From the NCBI RefSeq assembly GCF_007896845.1, contig NZ_VOHS01000018.1:86248-150247 (forward strand): a DNA stretch of 64,000 nt, written 5' to 3'. Position 1 is the first letter of the stretch. Every line of letters begins with the position of its first letter. The position numbers and the translations under genes were made by a program. Below the pieces are notes generated by a model. The model worked only from the letters and a program-made list of their open reading frames with translations, had not been told where the DNA came from and did not search any database. Origin of the DNA: Chitinophaga pinensis (GTDB taxonomy: Bacteria; Bacteroidota; Bacteroidia; Chitinophagales; Chitinophagaceae). This document shows positions 30,198 through 39,265 of the stretch, in pieces.

Positions 30198-30605
30198 TCA
30201 GCAATTGTTTTTGGGTATTGCGGGAAAATGTTCCTGCAGGTAATCCAGAAATACGGTCATCAATTGTTGCATATCTGTGTCCATACTTTTCAGCCTTGAC
30301 CGGATATGTACCTGGTGGGTGCGGATGTTTTCATAGTTGATGGCATGGAGGTCGGGTTCGCTCACCCAGACCTGTTGCAGGGCGAGTTCGCCGCGTAGCG
30401 CCTCAAACCGTGTGTCCTGCTGGAGGAAAGCGGTGTGGAAATATTCCAGCTTGTCCAGCAGGGAACGGTCAAAATGATATTGCAGTATGTGAGCGAGTTG
30501 CGTCTTGAGTGCAATATTGCGATTCTCAAGCGCCGCCAGTTGTTTTTTAAATGCAGTTAATTCATGCAGGAGATCTTCCATTATTGAAACTATCTTATCT
30601 GACAT
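30198..30605 (-). CDS. Uncharacterised coiled-coil protein
   Basis: 135 residues, not recognised. The N-terminal half is a heptad-rich helix (HELTAFKKQLAALENRNIALKTQLAHILQ); the rest is helical, with no membrane segment or signal. The start may be ATG 30603-30605 or the internal ATG at 30579-30581 (MEDLLHEL). An 8-bp dyad (ACTATCTT at 30589-30596 with AAGATAGT at 30607-30614) spans the first ATG and would lie in the leader if the second is used. The gene follows the receiver-Crp regulator gene by 64 bp on the same strand, so it may belong to that signalling operon. Confidence 0.6.
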   Translation of the reverse strand: MSDKIVSIMEDLLHELTAFKKQLAALENRNIALKTQLAHILQYHFDRSLLDKLEYFHTAFLQQDTRFEALRGELALQQVWVSEPDLHAINYENIRTHQVHIRSRLKSMDTDMQQLMTVFLDYLQEHFPAIPKNNC

Positions 30606-30669
30606 AAAGATAGTTAGCTCCCTGTCTGCAGCACAGGATGCGCATCAGCGTAAAAACTGATTTTTATCA

Positions 30670-31728
30670 TTAATTCACCAGGTTGGCGAGTTTCTGTTCA
30701 TTCAGGATGGTGATGACGCCCTGTTTTATTTCCAGCAGCTTCTCATCTCTGAAATCACCCAGTGTACGGATCATGGATTCTGTAGCGGTACCTGCGATGG
30801 TAGCGAGGTTCTCGCGGGAGATATCTATAGAAAACGGCTGATCGGTAACGTGATGGTATTTCTTTTTCAGGAAGAGCAATGCTTCTGCTACTTTTTTACG
30901 CAGTGAGCTATAGGCAAGGTGCAGCAGTTGCTGTTCTTTTTCTGTGATATTTTTAGCGAGCAGGCGGATGAATTGTTGTGCTACTTCGCGGTTATTATTG
31001 ATCAGTGTTTCAAAATCTTCTCTTGGAATGGCGGTCAGTTCGCATGCTTCCAGTGCTTCGGCATTTTCATGGTAGTTACTGCCTTCAAGCAGGGCAACAT
31101 ATCCAAGGAATTCACCTGCGCTGTACAGATTGACAGCCAATTCTTTTCCATCGTTGTTCACCTTATAGGTTTTCACGCGGCCTTTCTGGATAAAATAAAG
31201 GCTTGTCGGACGATTCCCTTCCTGATAGATCAGTTGTTTCTTTTTGTACCTGTCTGTATTACCCTCTTCCATCAATGTTTTCAGAGGATTAGCGCCTGTA
31301 GCTGTCAACAGCAGTTGTTGTACTCCTTCCATATCTGCAGGTAAAACCTGTTTTTTAAGTTCTGACTTTTTTAATCTGCTTTCTACTGCATTTAAAAGGT
31401 CTGTACCGCTGAAAGGTTTGGTGATATAATCGTCTGCACCCATTTCCATTCCTTTACGGAAATCTCCGCGTTCGCTTTTAGCGGTCAGGAATATGAAAGG
31501 GGTATCTTCGACTTCCGGGTGTTTTTGCAGCAGGTGCAGTACGCCATAACCATCCAGCACAGGCATCATAATATCACATACGATCAGGTCAGGCAGTTCT
31601 TCCAGAGCCATTTCCACGCCGGTTTTCCCATTTTCAGCCGTCAGGACCCTGTAATTGGCAAGTTCCAGTATTTCGGCAGTATTCTCGCGAATATCGTCAT
31701 TATCTTCTATCAGCAGGATCGTTTTCAT
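30670..31728 (-). CDS. Response regulator with cNMP-binding and Crp-type DNA-binding domains
   Basis: 352 residues. Receiver domain at 1-120 with phospho-acceptor Asp52 (DLIVCDIMMPVLDG), cyclic-nucleotide-binding fold at about 140-260 (LIYQEGNRPTSLYFIQKGRVKTY, LYSAGEFLGYVALLEG), and a Crp-type helix-turn-helix at about 280-345 (SRENLATIAGTATESMIRTLGDF). The cNMP pocket lacks the clear cAMP-contact Arg-Ser pair of CRP, so it may sense nothing or be Fnr-like without the cysteines. It begins 21 bp after the PAS kinase gene, which makes that kinase its likely partner. The output genes are unknown. Confidence 0.9.
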   Translation of the reverse strand: MKTILLIEDNDDIRENTAEILELANYRVLTAENGKTGVEMALEELPDLIVCDIMMPVLDGYGVLHLLQKHPEVEDTPFIFLTAKSERGDFRKGMEMGADDYITKPFSGTDLLNAVESRLKKSELKKQVLPADMEGVQQLLLTATGANPLKTLMEEGNTDRYKKKQLIYQEGNRPTSLYFIQKGRVKTYKVNNDGKELAVNLYSAGEFLGYVALLEGSNYHENAEALEACELTAIPREDFETLINNNREVAQQFIRLLAKNITEKEQQLLHLAYSSLRKKVAEALLFLKKKYHHVTDQPFSIDISRENLATIAGTATESMIRTLGDFRDEKLLEIKQGVITILNEQKLANLVN

Positions 31729-31749
31729 TTATAGTACTATTCCTTTTAA

Positions 31750-33000
31750 TTATAATTGCCTGAAAGTGACGATGAAGGTAGTGCCTTCATTCAGTTCGCT
31801 TTCGCAGGTGATGTATCCGTTCATCAGTTCAGCGTATCTGCTAACAATATGTAAACCAAGACCTGTACCCTGGATATTGCTTACGTTGGCGCCCCTGAAA
31901 AAACGTTCGAACAGGTGTTGCTGGTCCTCCTGAGATATGCCGATACCGCTATCTTTCACCCTCAATATTACATCATTTCCTGTATGTTCGGTATTGACCT
32001 TTATAACACTATGTTTTCCAGAGAATTTGATGGCATTGCCCAGCAGATTTAACAGGATATGTTTCAGCAGGGAAGGGTCAAGCTGCACCGCAGTTGCTCC
32101 GGTATGTTCATACTGAATGCGTTGCCCTTCCTGCACGATATCCTGCATTTCCTGTATGATAGCAGTGATATGCTGTTGCAGATCGAATGTGCTGGTGCGT
32201 ACCTGTACGCCGCCTTCTTCGATCTTGCCCACAGAAAGAAAATCATTCAGCACTTCCGTCAGCAGGGTCACAGAAGAGATGATACGCTGTATATGTTTAC
32301 TGCGTTTCGGTTGTTCCGCTTCAGTTATATATTGATTGACCAGAAATGCGGAGGACAGGATGGTACTGAGTGGCGTCCGGAATTCGTGAGAGGCCATTGA
32401 TACGAAACGGGATTTCAGTTCGCTGAGCTCTTTTTCTTTATCGAGCGCTGTCATGACTTCCTGTTTGGAATGTTCCAGTTGTTCAAGTGCGGTAGTCAGC
32501 TGTTGCGTACGCTCGCTGATCTTATGCTCCAGCTCATTATTCAGTTTCTCGATCTTCTCTTCCGCTTTTTTCCTTTCGGTGATATTGTTGATATAGGCGA
32601 TCACAAAAGCGCCTTCTTCATGTTCATACTGGCTGAGACTGATTTCTACCGGAAACTCCGTACCGTCTTTTTTAACGGCAAAAAGATCCAGACCAATACC
32701 CATAGGACGACTTTGCGGATGATGATTGTAATGATCCCGGTGATCTACATGCCGGTGACGGAAGCGTTGCGGCATGAGTCGTTCGATACGATCTCCCATA
32801 AGCTCTTCCCGTTCATATCCGAACTGTCTGAGGGCGAAGTCGTTGATCAGCACGATCTGTCCCTGCTGGTTCGTCACGAGTATACCGATACTGGCGTAGT
32901 TGAACAGGGCTTCAAAGCGCTGTAGTTCCTTGTTATATTCTTTTTTGTAAACGCTATTGCCAGAGAACATTGTTGTCAGCTTGGTGATCCACTTCTTCAT
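31750..33000 (-). CDS. PAS-domain sensor histidine kinase
   Basis: 416 residues, no membrane segment. PAS domain at about 27-145 (FNYASIGILVTNQQGQIVLIND, FGYEREELMGDRIERLMPQRFR), a coiled coil (KKAEEKIEKLNNELEHKI), HisKA with the phospho-accepting His in MASHEFRTPLST, and HATPase (NLLGNAIKF, VKDSGIGIS, GTGLGLHIVSRY). A His-rich loop in the PAS domain (HRHVDHRDHYNHHPQ) is common in this kinase group, including FixL-like proteins, but no heme-binding evidence is available by eye. Operon with the receiver-Crp regulator downstream. Confidence 0.9.
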   Translation of the reverse strand: MKKWITKLTTMFSGNSVYKKEYNKELQRFEALFNYASIGILVTNQQGQIVLINDFALRQFGYEREELMGDRIERLMPQRFRHRHVDHRDHYNHHPQSRPMGIGLDLFAVKKDGTEFPVEISLSQYEHEEGAFVIAYINNITERKKAEEKIEKLNNELEHKISERTQQLTTALEQLEHSKQEVMTALDKEKELSELKSRFVSMASHEFRTPLSTILSSAFLVNQYITEAEQPKRSKHIQRIISSVTLLTEVLNDFLSVGKIEEGGVQVRTSTFDLQQHITAIIQEMQDIVQEGQRIQYEHTGATAVQLDPSLLKHILLNLLGNAIKFSGKHSVIKVNTEHTGNDVILRVKDSGIGISQEDQQHLFERFFRGANVSNIQGTGLGLHIVSRYAELMNGYITCESELNEGTTFIVTFRQL

Positions 33001-33113
33001 ACTTGATACTTACCGTTAAAAGAATATGTGGTAAATATACTTTATAGGCTGTAAAATTCCACCTAAGCAGTATGTCCTCATATGATCGCGGTCAGCAGAC
33101 TGGCTGATAATGC

Positions 33114-33974
33114 TCATTTTTCCCTGACATTCCTTTCCAGCCAGTGGGAGGCAAGGGTGGTCCATGCAAGTCCGGCTTTGTTATCAGGACGCAGGCCGTA
33201 GCCGTGTCCGCCTTTGGCATACAGGTGCAATTCTACCTGTACTTTGGCTTCCCGTAGTGCGCCTGCCATCACCAGTGCGCTGTTCGCGTATGGATCGTCT
33301 GCTGTGGCAAACAGGAAAGTAGGCGGGGTATGATCATTTATCTGTAGTTCTGGTGTAATGCTGTGATTGGCGCCGAGATCAAGATATGCGGGATAGATCA
33401 GCAGTGCAAAGTCCGGACGGGCAGAAGCGCTGTCTGATTTGTCAACAGGGGCATAGCTCTGTTTGTTATACAGGGTGCTGGCCCGGGCACTCAGACTGCC
33501 ACCGGCAGAGAAACCCAGTACACCGATCTTTTCCTGTTTCAGCTGCCATTCCGAAGCTCTGGAACGTACAATACGCAAAGCACGCTGTACGTCCTGTAAG
33601 GCGCCTTCCTGCTTCTGTGGTACCCGGTATTGCAGTACAAAAGCAGTATATCCCAGTCCGTTCAGCCATTGGGCTATTTCATAGCCTTCCAGATTGATGG
33701 CAAGGATCTGATAACCTCCTCCCGGACACACAATTACGGCTGCACCATTGGCTTTGCTTTTCTCCGGCAGAAAGACCTGCATCACCGGATCAGTTACATC
33801 GGTCAGTCTGATAACACCCTTGCTGCTGTCACTGGTCGGAACAGCCGGTTTTTTAGGGGCTGTTTCACCGGGTACGGCGCCTGGCCAGAGGTGAATGATG
33901 TCTTTTTCCTTTGTTTGTGCAAATGCCTGCATAGTGAACCATGAGAGTAAGAGTGTGTACAATGTCTTTTTCAT
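33114..33974 (-). CDS. Secreted alpha/beta hydrolase, acetyl-esterase-like
   Basis: About 286 residues from ATG 33972-33974; an open frame runs 43 codons further up but only this start gives a signal peptide (LYTLLLSWFTMQAFAQ). Hydrolase signatures: oxyanion-type CPGGGYQILA, nucleophile elbow GFSAGGSL, Asp in TADDPYAN and His in KGGHGYG. The family includes acetylxylan and other carbohydrate esterases (BD-FAE type). It lies divergent from the chitinase gene, 323 bp away, and near glycan loci, so removal of acetyl groups from a polysaccharide is plausible but not shown. Confidence 0.82.
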   Translation of the reverse strand: MKKTLYTLLLSWFTMQAFAQTKEKDIIHLWPGAVPGETAPKKPAVPTSDSSKGVIRLTDVTDPVMQVFLPEKSKANGAAVIVCPGGGYQILAINLEGYEIAQWLNGLGYTAFVLQYRVPQKQEGALQDVQRALRIVRSRASEWQLKQEKIGVLGFSAGGSLSARASTLYNKQSYAPVDKSDSASARPDFALLIYPAYLDLGANHSITPELQINDHTPPTFLFATADDPYANSALVMAGALREAKVQVELHLYAKGGHGYGLRPDNKAGLAWTTLASHWLERNVREK

Positions 33975-34239
33975 ACCGGGACGGGTTTGGGCAACAAAAT
34001 AACTAAAACGCACTGCAAAAAAAAGAGAGAAAAAAGAGGGGTTAATTTTGGGGCTAAAGAACAATAGTATAGTGTAGTGGTGCTTTGGTGTTAACAGGTA
34101 CAAAATTATAATCCGGAGGTATGCAGCACAAGCGTACTTCTACGGAATCTGCTGCCTGCGGTAATAACGTATGAGTATAAACGCAGCAGGATTCGGCTCT
34201 CCCGGATACTGCCTGCAGTATAATAGGAGGATTTTTTAT

Positions 34240-34247
34240 TATATTTG
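34240..34247 (+). promoter_or_regulatory. -7 promoter element of the chitinase gene
   Basis: TATATTTG matches TAnnTTTG and lies 50 bp before the chitinase ATG. No clear TTTG is found at -33. The 33975-34297 gap holds no gene; part of it (33985-34060) is A/T rich. Confidence 0.45.
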
Positions 34248-34297
34248 CCCCGACTCAAAATAATCATCGTACCGCCGGGTACACAACCCACTATGCT

Positions 34298-36301
34298 ATG
34301 AAAACTGCACGTTTCATCGTCTTGCTATTGCTATGCTGTATGTCCACAGCCTTCTCCCAATCCATTACTGACGTTATTTCCAGTGCTGAATGGGATGTAT
34401 TATTTCCGCATCGTTTTAATCCTGATGACCGTACCGGTAGTGGTACCTTGCCCACTACAGCTGCGAAGGATTTTTACTCTTACGCTAACTTCAGAGAGGC
34501 GGTAAGACTGATGTCCAACATCAGGATCATTTCTGAAAGACGTTGCGCGACCAACGCCTACAAACTCACCCGTGTGGACAAAACCACCGGCGCTTCAGTC
34601 GTGATCCGTCTGGATGGGGATTTCAACACTTCTCCTAACGCCATTATCCGCGAGGAGATCGATTATGCCACTTTTGCGGGTGAGGGAGACCTGGCTGTCC
34701 GTAAAAGAGAACTGATGGCATTTCTGGCCAATATCTCACAGGAAACAACCGGTGGTTGGCCGACAGCTCCGGGTGGTCAGTATGCATGGGGATTGTACTT
34801 CCGGGAAGAAGTTGGCTATGAAGGCACCAGTAACATTGGTTACCGCGAAGCCAGCACACAGTATCCGCCTGCTGCGGGTAAATCCTATCATGGCCGTGGC
34901 CCGATTCAGTTAAGCTGGAACTATAACTACGGTCAGGCCAGCGAATTTATCTTCGGTGACAAGAATGTACTGCTCGCTAATCCGGAGAAAGTAATTCAGG
35001 ATGGCGTAATCGCTTTCCAGACAGGTATCTGGTTCTGGATGGCGCAACAATATCCGAAACAGTCCTGCCATGATGTAATGATCCCCGGTAAATGGCAGCC
35101 TACCGCCGCACAGACGGCTGCAGGACTGAAACCGGGTTTTGGCGCTACGGTGAACATCATTAACGGCGGACTGGAATGTAACAAGGGTACCGAGAACACG
35201 AAAGTACTCAGCCGTATTGCGCATTATCAGCGTTATACTGGTATCAAACAGGTAAGCATGGAGCTGGATGGCGGTAACAACGCGGTTAACTGTGGTTGCG
35301 CAAATATGGCCCCTTTTGCCATCGACAACACAGAATGCGCACAGATCACTGCATTGACCTTTACTTCTCCTGCGAATGGTATCCTGAGTGTGACTTCCCT
35401 GTCACCTGTGACATTGGCAGTAGCGAAAAGTGATCCGAAGAATGAGATCACACAGGTATTCATCAAAATCGGCGGCCTGAGACTGGCAGGTACCAGCGTA
35501 CAATGGACACCGACCGCCTATGGTCAGCAGACGGCTACTGCCGTGGGCCTGAGAAATGGTAAGGACTCCATCGTTACAACGATCAATTTCACTGTATGGA
35601 ACAGCCAGACTTTTGCTGGTTGTGCTTCTCTGCCAGCGTGGGAATCAGGAAAGACATATGAGGCAGCCGGCAATATCGTTCGCTATAACAGTGTCATCTA
35701 CCGTAACCTCTGGTGGGCTGGTAGTGGCGATGTACCGGGTACTAACAGTACATGGGCAGTTGTGGGTGCCTGTAATGGTAATGGCGGCGATGGTGGTGGC
35801 ACCGGTCAGCCTTGTGGTGGTGTACAGGGATGGACGCCCGGTGGTATCTATACACAGGGTGTGAAAGTTGCTTATGGTAATAAGATCTATCAGGCTAAAT
35901 GGTGGACACAGGGAGATCAGCCGGATACCAATACCGGTGATGCAAAACCATGGACTTTTGTAAGTAATTGTCCGGTAGCTGCGGCTGGCGCTGTAACAAC
36001 AGCGGCTGTTATCAGCGAAACACCATCCTCAGAAAGCACACTGAAAGTGTATCCAAACCCTGTGAATGGTAACACATTGACTGTAACGGTAAATGGTAAA
36101 GGCAGGGAAAGACTGTTGGTATCATTGCTGAGTGCTGAAACCGGTCAGCCGGTATTACAGCAGATCGTTATGCCAAATGGCAGCGCGGCACAGCAGGTAC
36201 TGCTCGACATCAGCCGTGTACCTTCCGGTACCCTGATCCTGAAAGTGGACAGTGGCAGATATGGCGTGATGGGTACGAAGAAGATCATCCGCATAAAATA
36301 A
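34298..36301 (+). CDS. GH19 chitinase with chitin-binding modules and type IX secretion tail
   Basis: 667 residues. Signal peptide (1-20), GH19 catalytic domain (about 25-320) with the catalytic acid Glu149 in NISQETTGGW, a second acidic pair at 170-171 in LYFREEVG, and the substrate-cleft motif YHGRGPIQLSWNYNYG. A Cys-rich junction, an Ig-like domain (about 350-445), two CBM5/12-like chitin-binding modules (AWESGKTYEAAGNIVRYNSV and GWTPGGIYTQGVKVAYGNK), then a C-terminal type IX secretion sorting domain (LKVYPNPVNG to the end). It is an extracellular or surface endo-chitinase. No chitin uptake genes adjoin it. Its own promoter element and terminator indicate a single-gene unit. Confidence 0.93.
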   Translation: MKTARFIVLLLLCCMSTAFSQSITDVISSAEWDVLFPHRFNPDDRTGSGTLPTTAAKDFYSYANFREAVRLMSNIRIISERRCATNAYKLTRVDKTTGASVVIRLDGDFNTSPNAIIREEIDYATFAGEGDLAVRKRELMAFLANISQETTGGWPTAPGGQYAWGLYFREEVGYEGTSNIGYREASTQYPPAAGKSYHGRGPIQLSWNYNYGQASEFIFGDKNVLLANPEKVIQDGVIAFQTGIWFWMAQQYPKQSCHDVMIPGKWQPTAAQTAAGLKPGFGATVNIINGGLECNKGTENTKVLSRIAHYQRYTGIKQVSMELDGGNNAVNCGCANMAPFAIDNTECAQITALTFTSPANGILSVTSLSPVTLAVAKSDPKNEITQVFIKIGGLRLAGTSVQWTPTAYGQQTATAVGLRNGKDSIVTTINFTVWNSQTFAGCASLPAWESGKTYEAAGNIVRYNSVIYRNLWWAGSGDVPGTNSTWAVVGACNGNGGDGGGTGQPCGGVQGWTPGGIYTQGVKVAYGNKIYQAKWWTQGDQPDTNTGDAKPWTFVSNCPVAAAGAVTTAAVISETPSSESTLKVYPNPVNGNTLTVTVNGKGRERLLVSLLSAETGQPVLQQIVMPNGSAAQQVLLDISRVPSGTLILKVDSGRYGVMGTKKIIRIK

Positions 36302-36314
36302 AATATTAAATTTT

Positions 36315-36366
36315 AAGGGAATTGTAACCAATGGCATATCTTATGCGTTAAGGTTACAGTTCCCTT
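36315..36366 (+). terminator. Terminator with nested hairpin after the chitinase gene
   Basis: A 15-bp stem (AAGGGAATTGTAACC with GGTTACAGTTCCCTT, one mismatch) encloses a 22-base loop that itself holds GCATA-TCT-TATGC. The outer stem is followed by TTCTG, a weak T run. Confidence 0.6.
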
Positions 36367-36400
36367 TCTGTTTCCAGGAAAGGGCTATAAAATAATTTTC

Positions 36401-36793
36401 ATGAGAAAACCATTAACCTTTATTTTCCTGGCGACGATTGCCATGACGGGATGTAGTAAAAAAACGACTTCCGGCGCTGCTGAAGAATGTATCAAATACA
36501 GTAAAGTGCCTGTTAGTCAGATTGATAAAGCATCTGCAGGTACCAACGGTGCAACCACCGTTTATTTTCAGGTAAACAGTGGCTGCGGACAGTTCAGTAA
36601 ATTCATTGAAAAGAAAAGCGGTAATACGATCACTATTGATGTAGAAGCTGTTTACAAAGGTTGTATGTGTACAATGGATATTCCTACACGCCAGACTTCT
36701 TATAAGTTGAAAGAAAAGGCTGCAGGCACTTACTACCTGAAGTTTGTATCCGGAGAGAATCAATTTATCACAGATACTGTGATCGTGAAATAA
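36401..36793 (+). CDS. Small uncharacterised lipoprotein
   Basis: 130 residues. Lipoprotein signal with Cys18 (IAMTGCSKK). The mature part is a predicted beta-sandwich-like domain (NGATTVYFQVNSGCGQFSKF, GNTITIDVEAVYKGCMCTMD) with four Cys, and it ends TYYLKFVSGENQFITDTVIVK, like immunoglobulin-type or GldM-like small folds. Not recognised further. Flanked by its own terminators on both sides, so it is probably transcribed alone; it follows the chitinase gene by 99 bp. Confidence 0.7.
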   Translation: MRKPLTFIFLATIAMTGCSKKTTSGAAEECIKYSKVPVSQIDKASAGTNGATTVYFQVNSGCGQFSKFIEKKSGNTITIDVEAVYKGCMCTMDIPTRQTSYKLKEKAAGTYYLKFVSGENQFITDTVIVK

Positions 36794-36828
36794 TACGGTC
36801 AGATTGCGATAATATATACAGACTATAA

Positions 36829-36872
36829 AAAGAAGAAGGGATAAGGTGCAAAACCTCATCCCTTTTTTCTTC
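36829..36872. terminator. Bidirectional terminator between convergent genes
   Basis: AAGAAGAAGGGATAAGG (36830-36846) pairs with CCTCATCCCTTTTTTCTT (36854-36871) around a short loop, with A-rich and T-rich flanks on the two sides. It can end both the rightward lipoprotein gene and the leftward polysaccharide-utilisation operon. Confidence 0.8.
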
Positions 36873-36890
36873 CATCTTAAATCCCGAAAA

Positions 36891-37655
36891 CTAATAGTTA
36901 AATCCCTTTCTTTTGTACATCCAGATGTTTCTCCAACCATCGCCCTGTTGTGCAAGGGTCAGTTCGTCGGCTGTAAGTTTTACGATCACGTAAGTCACTT
37001 TATTGCCGAGCGGAATATCTCCACCTGTTATCTTTAAAGTTCTGTTCAGTGTATCCAGCTCAAACAATGCCTTCTTTGCTGCGCCGGCATGTGTAAGCGA
37101 GTAGTTTTTGGCGCCGTTGAGATCGAAGGTCATCTCATCAGCAGCAACGCCCTGTTCAGTCAGATACGCGATACCATTCTGCCACCATTCCGGAGCGGTG
37201 GCTCCACCGGAGCCATTTCCATAACAGATACCGCCGGGGATGTCTGCTGCCCATACCCATGTCTTACCTGTCTGTTCGTTGGTCAGCAGTTTCCATAAAG
37301 GACTGGCGAAATATTCCGGGTCGTTCTTTGACACGGTAATATCGCTGGAATCGGCTATCGGTCCACCTTGTGTATAGATCGTATAACGGATCGTATACTT
37401 GCCTGCGAAAGGCAGGTTGATCGTATCTTTTTTATTCTTTGAAAAGCCGCCGGTATATTCCCAGAAAGGAATATAGCTCCCTTCTGTGAGGCTGTTCAGC
37501 ATAACTATATTGTCGTGTCCCTGTTCCTGAGTAATAGAGAACTTCAAGTTATCTTTTGATATGCCGGGTCCATCCATACTTTCTTCATCTTCCTTGGTAC
37601 AGGAAACCAGCAGTGCAGATAACGCGAGCAGGGATAAGGTGATAAACTTTTTCAT
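36891..37655 (-). CDS. SusE/SusF-like surface glycan-binding lipoprotein
   Basis: About 254 residues from ATG 37653-37655 (MKKFITLSLLALSALLVSC, lipid Cys19); an in-frame upstream ATG at 37685 would bury the signal and overlap SusD. The mature part has an Ig/PKD-like beta domain (about 35-110; GKYTIRYTIYTQGGPIADSS) and a C-terminal domain with WVWAADIPGGICYGNGSG, resembling surface glycan-binding proteins that follow SusD genes. It starts 29 bp after the SusD stop and is the last gene of the operon. Sugar specificity cannot be read from sequence; the operon enzymes suggest xyloglucan fragments. Confidence 0.75.
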   Translation of the reverse strand: MKKFITLSLLALSALLVSCTKEDEESMDGPGISKDNLKFSITQEQGHDNIVMLNSLTEGSYIPFWEYTGGFSKNKKDTINLPFAGKYTIRYTIYTQGGPIADSSDITVSKNDPEYFASPLWKLLTNEQTGKTWVWAADIPGGICYGNGSGGATAPEWWQNGIAYLTEQGVAADEMTFDLNGAKNYSLTHAGAAKKALFELDTLNRTLKITGGDIPLGNKVTYVIVKLTADELTLAQQGDGWRNIWMYKRKGFNY

Positions 37656-37684
37656 GATGCAGTTTTTTGTGGAATGATTCAACA

Positions 37685-39247
37685 TTAGTTAGCCCATCCT
37701 GGATTTTGTCTGTAAACGCCGCTGGAGAGGTTGATCTCCTGCTCAGGTATTTTAAACAGCCCCTGTGTTTCTGTACGGAAAGAAACATTGAACTGAGCAT
37801 CTGAGCTGCTGTTGTCAATGGCAGCCTTTGCTACACTCATACCCTGACGCAGCAGGTCCCAGTAACGTAAACCTTCCAGCGCAAATTCGAGTCTGCGTTC
37901 TTCCATGATCAGGCTTTTACCATTTGTAGCCGTCAGTGTTTTTCTGCTGGTGGTATTCAGGAAAGCCCTGTCACGCACCTGATTGTAATACCCCTGCGCT
38001 TTACCCAGATCACCGTCCAGATTCAGTTCAGCAGCCATCAGCAATACATCTGCATAACGGATGATGACATCATCAAAGTAGTTGTCAATCTGGAAATTAC
38101 CGCCTTTGCTGTCTGCATTGCCATCATTGAGTGGCATGTATTTTTTCCAGAAATAACCGGTATACTGTGACTGATCACCGATAGCATATGCTGTCAGGTT
38201 TTCATCTTCGATAGAGATGATAGAAGCATTCCTTCTGGTATCAGCACCGTCATAGGCATTCCACAGTTTACTGTTCACCGTACCGGCGCCCCATCCTTTG
38301 TAGTAAGGGTTTAACACCTGACTACGGATGCCGATATCTACCTGCATACGGTTGCCATTGTGCTGGTCCCAGTTGCCCAGTCCTTTATGGGTGAACTTGA
38401 TAGACCAGATGGTTTCTTTATTGTCTTCACCCACAAAAGAAGCAGCGGAAGCCTGCCATAAACGGGGGAAGCTGTCTACGAGTCCATAACCACCTGCGTT
38501 GATGATATTTTCCAGATAAGTGATGGCCTGTGCTTTAGTCACCACACCTGCCAGATCATTCTGGTTATAATAACCGGTATAATACAGGAATACACGGCCG
38601 ATCAGTGCCTGCGCAGCCCATTTTGTTACGCGGCCGTAATTGGAGGTCGGAATACCCTGATAGGCAACAGCAGGTAATTTCTCCGCGGCATATTTCAGGT
38701 CTTCTGCGATCTGTTTGTATACATCGGCCGGAGTTGCCTGTGGCATATTGTATTCTGATACGGTCAGTGGTTTGGTCGCCAATGGCACATTGCCAAAGAA
38801 GCGGGCCAGATCAAAGTAGAAGTATGCTCTCAGGAAGCGTGCTTCTGCGATGTAGGTGTTTTTCATTGTGCTGTCGGCACCCCAGTTGACACCGTCTATT
38901 TTAGACAACAATACATTTGCTCTGTAGATACCGGTATAATATTTCTGCCATACACCCAGATTCATATTGGATGCTTCCTGAAAGCGATCCCACTGTTTCC
39001 AGACAAGGTCAGAAGTACCACCACCGCCGAAACAGTTGTCACTGGCCAGTTCTGATACAAGATGTATATTATCGTAATCACCGATATTGAGCTGATTGTA
39101 CACCGCTACCAGTGCCTGCAGGGCCTGATCCGGTGTCTGATAGAAGGAGGTTTCTGTCTGTTCATCAACAGGAGAACGCTCCAGAAAATCCTTGCTGCAG
39201 GCAGCAAAGAGCGAGATAGCTATAATGGAAGCGAAGATCTTTTTCAT
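37685..39247 (-). CDS. SusD/RagB-family outer membrane lipoprotein
   Basis: 520 residues. Lipoprotein signal with Cys17 (ISLFAACSKDFLERSP), TPR-like helical core (NTYIAEARFLRAYFYFDLARFFGNVPL, a family hallmark) and C-terminal SusD block (IRYADVLLMAAELN, YYNQVRDRAF, EERRLEFALEGLRYWDLLRQG). It begins 18 bp after the SusC stop and pairs with that transporter as the glycan-binding lid. Confidence 0.93.
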   Translation of the reverse strand: MKKIFASIIAISLFAACSKDFLERSPVDEQTETSFYQTPDQALQALVAVYNQLNIGDYDNIHLVSELASDNCFGGGGTSDLVWKQWDRFQEASNMNLGVWQKYYTGIYRANVLLSKIDGVNWGADSTMKNTYIAEARFLRAYFYFDLARFFGNVPLATKPLTVSEYNMPQATPADVYKQIAEDLKYAAEKLPAVAYQGIPTSNYGRVTKWAAQALIGRVFLYYTGYYNQNDLAGVVTKAQAITYLENIINAGGYGLVDSFPRLWQASAASFVGEDNKETIWSIKFTHKGLGNWDQHNGNRMQVDIGIRSQVLNPYYKGWGAGTVNSKLWNAYDGADTRRNASIISIEDENLTAYAIGDQSQYTGYFWKKYMPLNDGNADSKGGNFQIDNYFDDVIIRYADVLLMAAELNLDGDLGKAQGYYNQVRDRAFLNTTSRKTLTATNGKSLIMEERRLEFALEGLRYWDLLRQGMSVAKAAIDNSSSDAQFNVSFRTETQGLFKIPEQEINLSSGVYRQNPGWAN

Positions 39248-39265
39248 GTGGAATGATTTACGGGA

